Below the pieces are notes generated by a model. It was given only the letters and a program-made list of their open reading frames with translations. It ran no database searches and was not told the DNA's origin. DNA of 7,500 nt from the NCBI GenBank assembly GCA_958438185.1, contig CAUBQU010000058.1, positions 1-7,500 on the forward strand, in the 5' to 3' direction. The position numbers were made by a program, and so were the translations under genes. Positions within the stretch are counted from its first letter, which is position 1; each line of letters opens with the position of its first letter. The stretch comes from an uncultured Oscillospiraceae bacterium. Lineage in GTDB: Bacteria > Bacillota > Clostridia > Oscillospirales > Oscillospiraceae. This document shows, piece after piece, positions 5,886 to 7,500 of the stretch.

Positions 5886-6617
5886 GTGAAAAAACGAGCA
5901 CTTGCGGCGCTGCTGGCACTGCTGCTGTCCTGCGCCGGGCCAGACTATCAGGCGGCGGCGTCCCAAATGCCGGACTGCCCGCCTGCCGTGGCCCTGACGT
6001 TTGACGACGGCCCCAACGGGGCCTGCACCGAAGCGCTGCTGCGCCTGCTGGCGGAAAAAGGTGTCCCGGCGACGTTTTTCCTCTGCGGCTATCGCATCGC
6101 CGAGCGGCCGGACCTGGCGGCGGCCATTGCAAAGGGCGGCCATGAGATCGGCCTGCACGGCTACAGCCACGAGTATTTTACAAAAATGACCCCGGAGGCC
6201 CTGGCCCAGGAGCTTGCCCAGACGGCGGCGCTGCTGCAGGATGCCGGGGCCGGGGAGACGGCGCTGCTGCGCCCGCCCGGTGGCCTGATGAGTGACGAGG
6301 TCAAGCGCCAGGCTGCGCAGGCGGGGCTCAGCCTGATCCTCTGGAACGTCGACCCGGAGGACTGGCGGGGCGGCCCGGCGCAGGCGACGGCGCAGCATGT
6401 GATTTCCCACGCGGCCCCCGGGGCCATCGTGCTGCTGCACGATCTGCAGGGCACGAGCGTGACGGCCGCGGGCCAGATCATCGACGCCCTGCAGGCCCAG
6501 GGCTACCGGTTCTTGACCGTCAGCCAGCTGGCGGCCTATTACGGCAAGGCGCTGCAGCCGGGCGAGAGCTACCGCGCCTTTTCCCCGCCGGAGAGCGTTT
6601 GCTGCCCGGCGGGATAA
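5886..6617 (+). CDS. Secreted NodB-type polysaccharide deacetylase, possible lipoprotein
   Basis: This is an extracytoplasmic metal-dependent carbohydrate deacetylase of 243 residues that probably removes acetyl groups from peptidoglycan or another N-acetylated glycan. The N-terminus is a signal sequence (MKKRALAALLALLLSC); Cys16 follows LLS, an imperfect lipobox, so lipid anchoring is possible. NodB motifs are all present: TFDDGP (38-43, catalytic Asp40 and metal ligand Asp41), HGYSH (metal ligands His91 and His95), LRPPGG (Arg129), WNVDPEDW (153-160) and VLLHD (His185). The start is GTG with only a GGGGGCGG stretch six bases upstream. The gene starts 119 bp after the FmdE gene with no convincing promoter in between. 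Relatives include PdaA/PdaB-like sporulation enzymes and PgdA-like enzymes; the sequence does not decide between them. Confidence 0.92.
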   Translation: MKKRALAALLALLLSCAGPDYQAAASQMPDCPPAVALTFDDGPNGACTEALLRLLAEKGVPATFFLCGYRIAERPDLAAAIAKGGHEIGLHGYSHEYFTKMTPEALAQELAQTAALLQDAGAGETALLRPPGGLMSDEVKRQAAQAGLSLILWNVDPEDWRGGPAQATAQHVISHAAPGAIVLLHDLQGTSVTAAGQIIDALQAQGYRFLTVSQLAAYYGKALQPGESYRAFSPPESVCCPAG

Positions 6618-6622
6618 TTTTT

Positions 6623-6641
6623 GCGCTTTTGCGCGGTTTTT
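6623..6641 (+). terminator. Possible short-stem terminator after the deacetylase
   Basis: GCGC (6623-6626) and GCGC (6631-6634) can form a four-base-pair hairpin with a TTTT loop, followed by GG and five T (6637-6641). The stem is very short, so this is weak evidence. It directly precedes the guaA promoter. Confidence 0.3.
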
Positions 6642-6642
6642 C

Positions 6643-6671
6643 TTGCAATGCGGCGGGGAATCAGGTATAAT
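6643..6671 (+). promoter_or_regulatory. Sigma-A-type promoter of guaA
   Basis: TTGCAA (6643-6648, four of six consensus) is followed after exactly 17 bp by a perfect -10 TATAAT (6666-6671). The predicted transcription start is near 6678, giving a leader of about 70 bases. The leader is too short to hold a purine riboswitch aptamer plus expression platform. Confidence 0.75.
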
Positions 6672-6682
6672 TATATTAGAGA

Positions 6683-6702
6683 TTGCCGCCCTTTTGCGGC
6701 GA
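6683..6702 (+). promoter_or_regulatory. Small hairpin at the 5' end of the guaA leader
   Basis: TTGCCGC (6683-6689) pairs with GCGGCGA (6696-6702) around a CCTTTT loop, giving seven pairs including one G-U. It lies within a few bases of the predicted transcript start and lacks a following T-run, so it may simply stabilise the messenger. A regulatory role is not shown. Confidence 0.4.
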
Positions 6703-6748
6703 TAGAGAACGATAAGCGCAACGACAGAACATAGGAGGCAACGAAACG

Positions 6749-7500
6749 ATGAAGCAGGATATGATCGTCATTCTCGACCTGGGCAGTGATGAAAACCCCA
6801 GACTCGCGAGAGAAATCCGCGCCCTGGGCGTCTACAGTGAGATCCATCCCCATGATATTACGCTGCAGCAGCTGCAGGCGCTGCCCAATGTCAAGGGTGT
6901 CATTCTGAACGGCGGTGTGAACCGTGTGGTGGACGGCGTCTCTATCGACGTCAGCCAAGAGATTTATGACTGCGGCCTGCCGGTGCATCTGGCTGATCAT
7001 AAGGGCGCGCCCGCCTGGCCCGCCGATGAAGCGGCCCGCAAGCAGGCTATCTCTGATTTCATCTTCGGCGTTTGCCATGCCGAGGCCAACTGGAATATGG
7101 AGAATTTCATTGCTGACCAGATCGACCTCATCCGGGAGCAGGTGGGGGATAAGAAGGTCCTGCTGGCCCTGTCCGGCGGCGTGGATTCCTCTGTCGTTGC
7201 GGCGCTGCTCATCCGCGCCATCGGCAAGCAGCTGACCTGCGTGCATGTCAACCACGGTCTGCTGCGCAAGGGCGAGCCGGAGCAGGTCATCCGCGTCTTC
7301 CGGGATGAGATGGATGCGAATCTTATTTATGTCGACGCTGTCGACCGTTTCCTGGATAAGCTGGCGGGCGTCAGCGACCCGGAGCAGAAACGTAAGATCA
7401 TCGGCGGCGAATTTATCCGCGTCTTTGAAGAAGAGGCCCGCAAGCTCGACGGCATCGAATTCCTGGGCCAGGGCACGATCTATCCGGATATCATCGAGTC
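6749..7500 (+). CDS. guaA: GMP synthase with degenerate amidotransferase domain, 3'-truncated by window edge
   Basis: GMP synthase converts XMP to GMP in the cytoplasm, using ATP and an amide nitrogen; this is the last step of guanine nucleotide synthesis. The first 250 residues are visible. Residues 5-60 resemble the start of the glutamine amidotransferase domain (VILDLGS, ALGVYSEIHPHDI, GVILNGGVN). The stretch holding the catalytic Cys (GICYGMQ-like) and the later His/Glu pair is absent; only LADHKGAPAWPADEA joins directly to the linker before NWNMENFI (about 114-121). The ATP-pyrophosphatase domain is intact: LSGGVDSS (141-148), GLLRKGE, DPEQKRKIIGGEFI and GQGTIYPDIIES. The P-loop lies about 93 residues earlier than in E. 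coli GuaA. The frame has no stops or other damage, so this is a settled form, not a pseudogene. The ATG at 6749 follows AGGAGG by ten bases. Nitrogen is probably supplied as ammonia or by a separate glutaminase. Confidence 0.93.
   Translation, partial: MKQDMIVILDLGSDENPRLAREIRALGVYSEIHPHDITLQQLQALPNVKGVILNGGVNRVVDGVSIDVSQEIYDCGLPVHLADHKGAPAWPADEAARKQAISDFIFGVCHAEANWNMENFIADQIDLIREQVGDKKVLLALSGGVDSSVVAALLIRAIGKQLTCVHVNHGLLRKGEPEQVIRVFRDEMDANLIYVDAVDRFLDKLAGVSDPEQKRKIIGGEFIRVFEEEARKLDGIEFLGQGTIYPDIIE

Noticed and set aside
5882..6004. ATG at 5882 as an alternative start next to the deacetylase GTG
   Set aside because: It leads to a 40-codon frame without a signal peptide or domain. The GTG at 5886 gives a signal peptide and a complete NodB domain.
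5113..6132. Long - strand open frame opposite the FmdE and deacetylase genes
   Set aside because: It crosses two clear + strand genes and an intergenic gap, has Arg/Pro-rich composition and shows no domain.
6678..6748. Purine riboswitch in the guaA leader
   Set aside because: The leader is only about 70 bases and lacks the three-way-junction core sequences; only a small GC hairpin is present.

Overview
The window looks like chromosomal DNA of a GC-rich member of the Clostridia, most likely Oscillospiraceae (Oscillibacter/Flavonifractor-like). The grounds are high GC combined with strong AGGAGG-type ribosome binding sites, sigma-A-like promoters, and a short 'orphan' histidine kinase/ABC-2 transporter cassette of a type common in gut Clostridia. 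This assignment is inference from gene style, not from a marker gene. No rRNA, tRNA, CRISPR array, insertion sequence or phage gene was found.

Layout. (1) 2-1531, + strand: the C-terminal two thirds of a P1B-type heavy-metal ATPase whose start lies off the left edge. A tiny 19-codon ORF overlaps its end, and a strong hairpin terminator at 1601-1646 can serve both strands. (2) 1667-5046, - strand: a four-gene sensing and export cassette. In transcription order it holds an OmpR-family response regulator, a BcrA-type ABC ATPase, an ABC-2 permease and a sensor histidine kinase. The regulator has its own near-consensus promoter. The 85-bp gap between the regulator and the ATPase holds four TTGAC direct repeats at 11-12 bp steps, then an extended -10 element and an inverted repeat that covers the ATPase ribosome binding site. 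This looks like the regulator's operator. (3) 5239-5766, +: a stand-alone FmdE-family protein with a C-terminal four-cysteine zinc ribbon, expressed divergently from the regulator. (4) 5886-6617, +: an exported, possibly lipid-anchored NodB-type polysaccharide deacetylase. (5) 6749-7500, +: the start of GMP synthase (guaA) with a clear promoter and ribosome binding site, running off the right edge.

How the parts fit. The minus-strand cassette matches the logic of lantibiotic/bacitracin-type self-protection modules: a kinase with almost no extracellular domain, a regulator, and a one-ATPase/one-permease transporter that the regulator probably controls. No peptide biosynthesis genes are next to it, so a detoxification or envelope-stress role is the best inference.

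The most striking observation is in GuaA. Its N-terminal amidotransferase domain is shortened by roughly 90 residues compared with E. coli GuaA, and the Cys/His/Glu glutaminase triad is gone, while the ATP-pyrophosphatase P-loop is intact. The enzyme therefore probably uses free ammonia or a separately encoded glutaminase.
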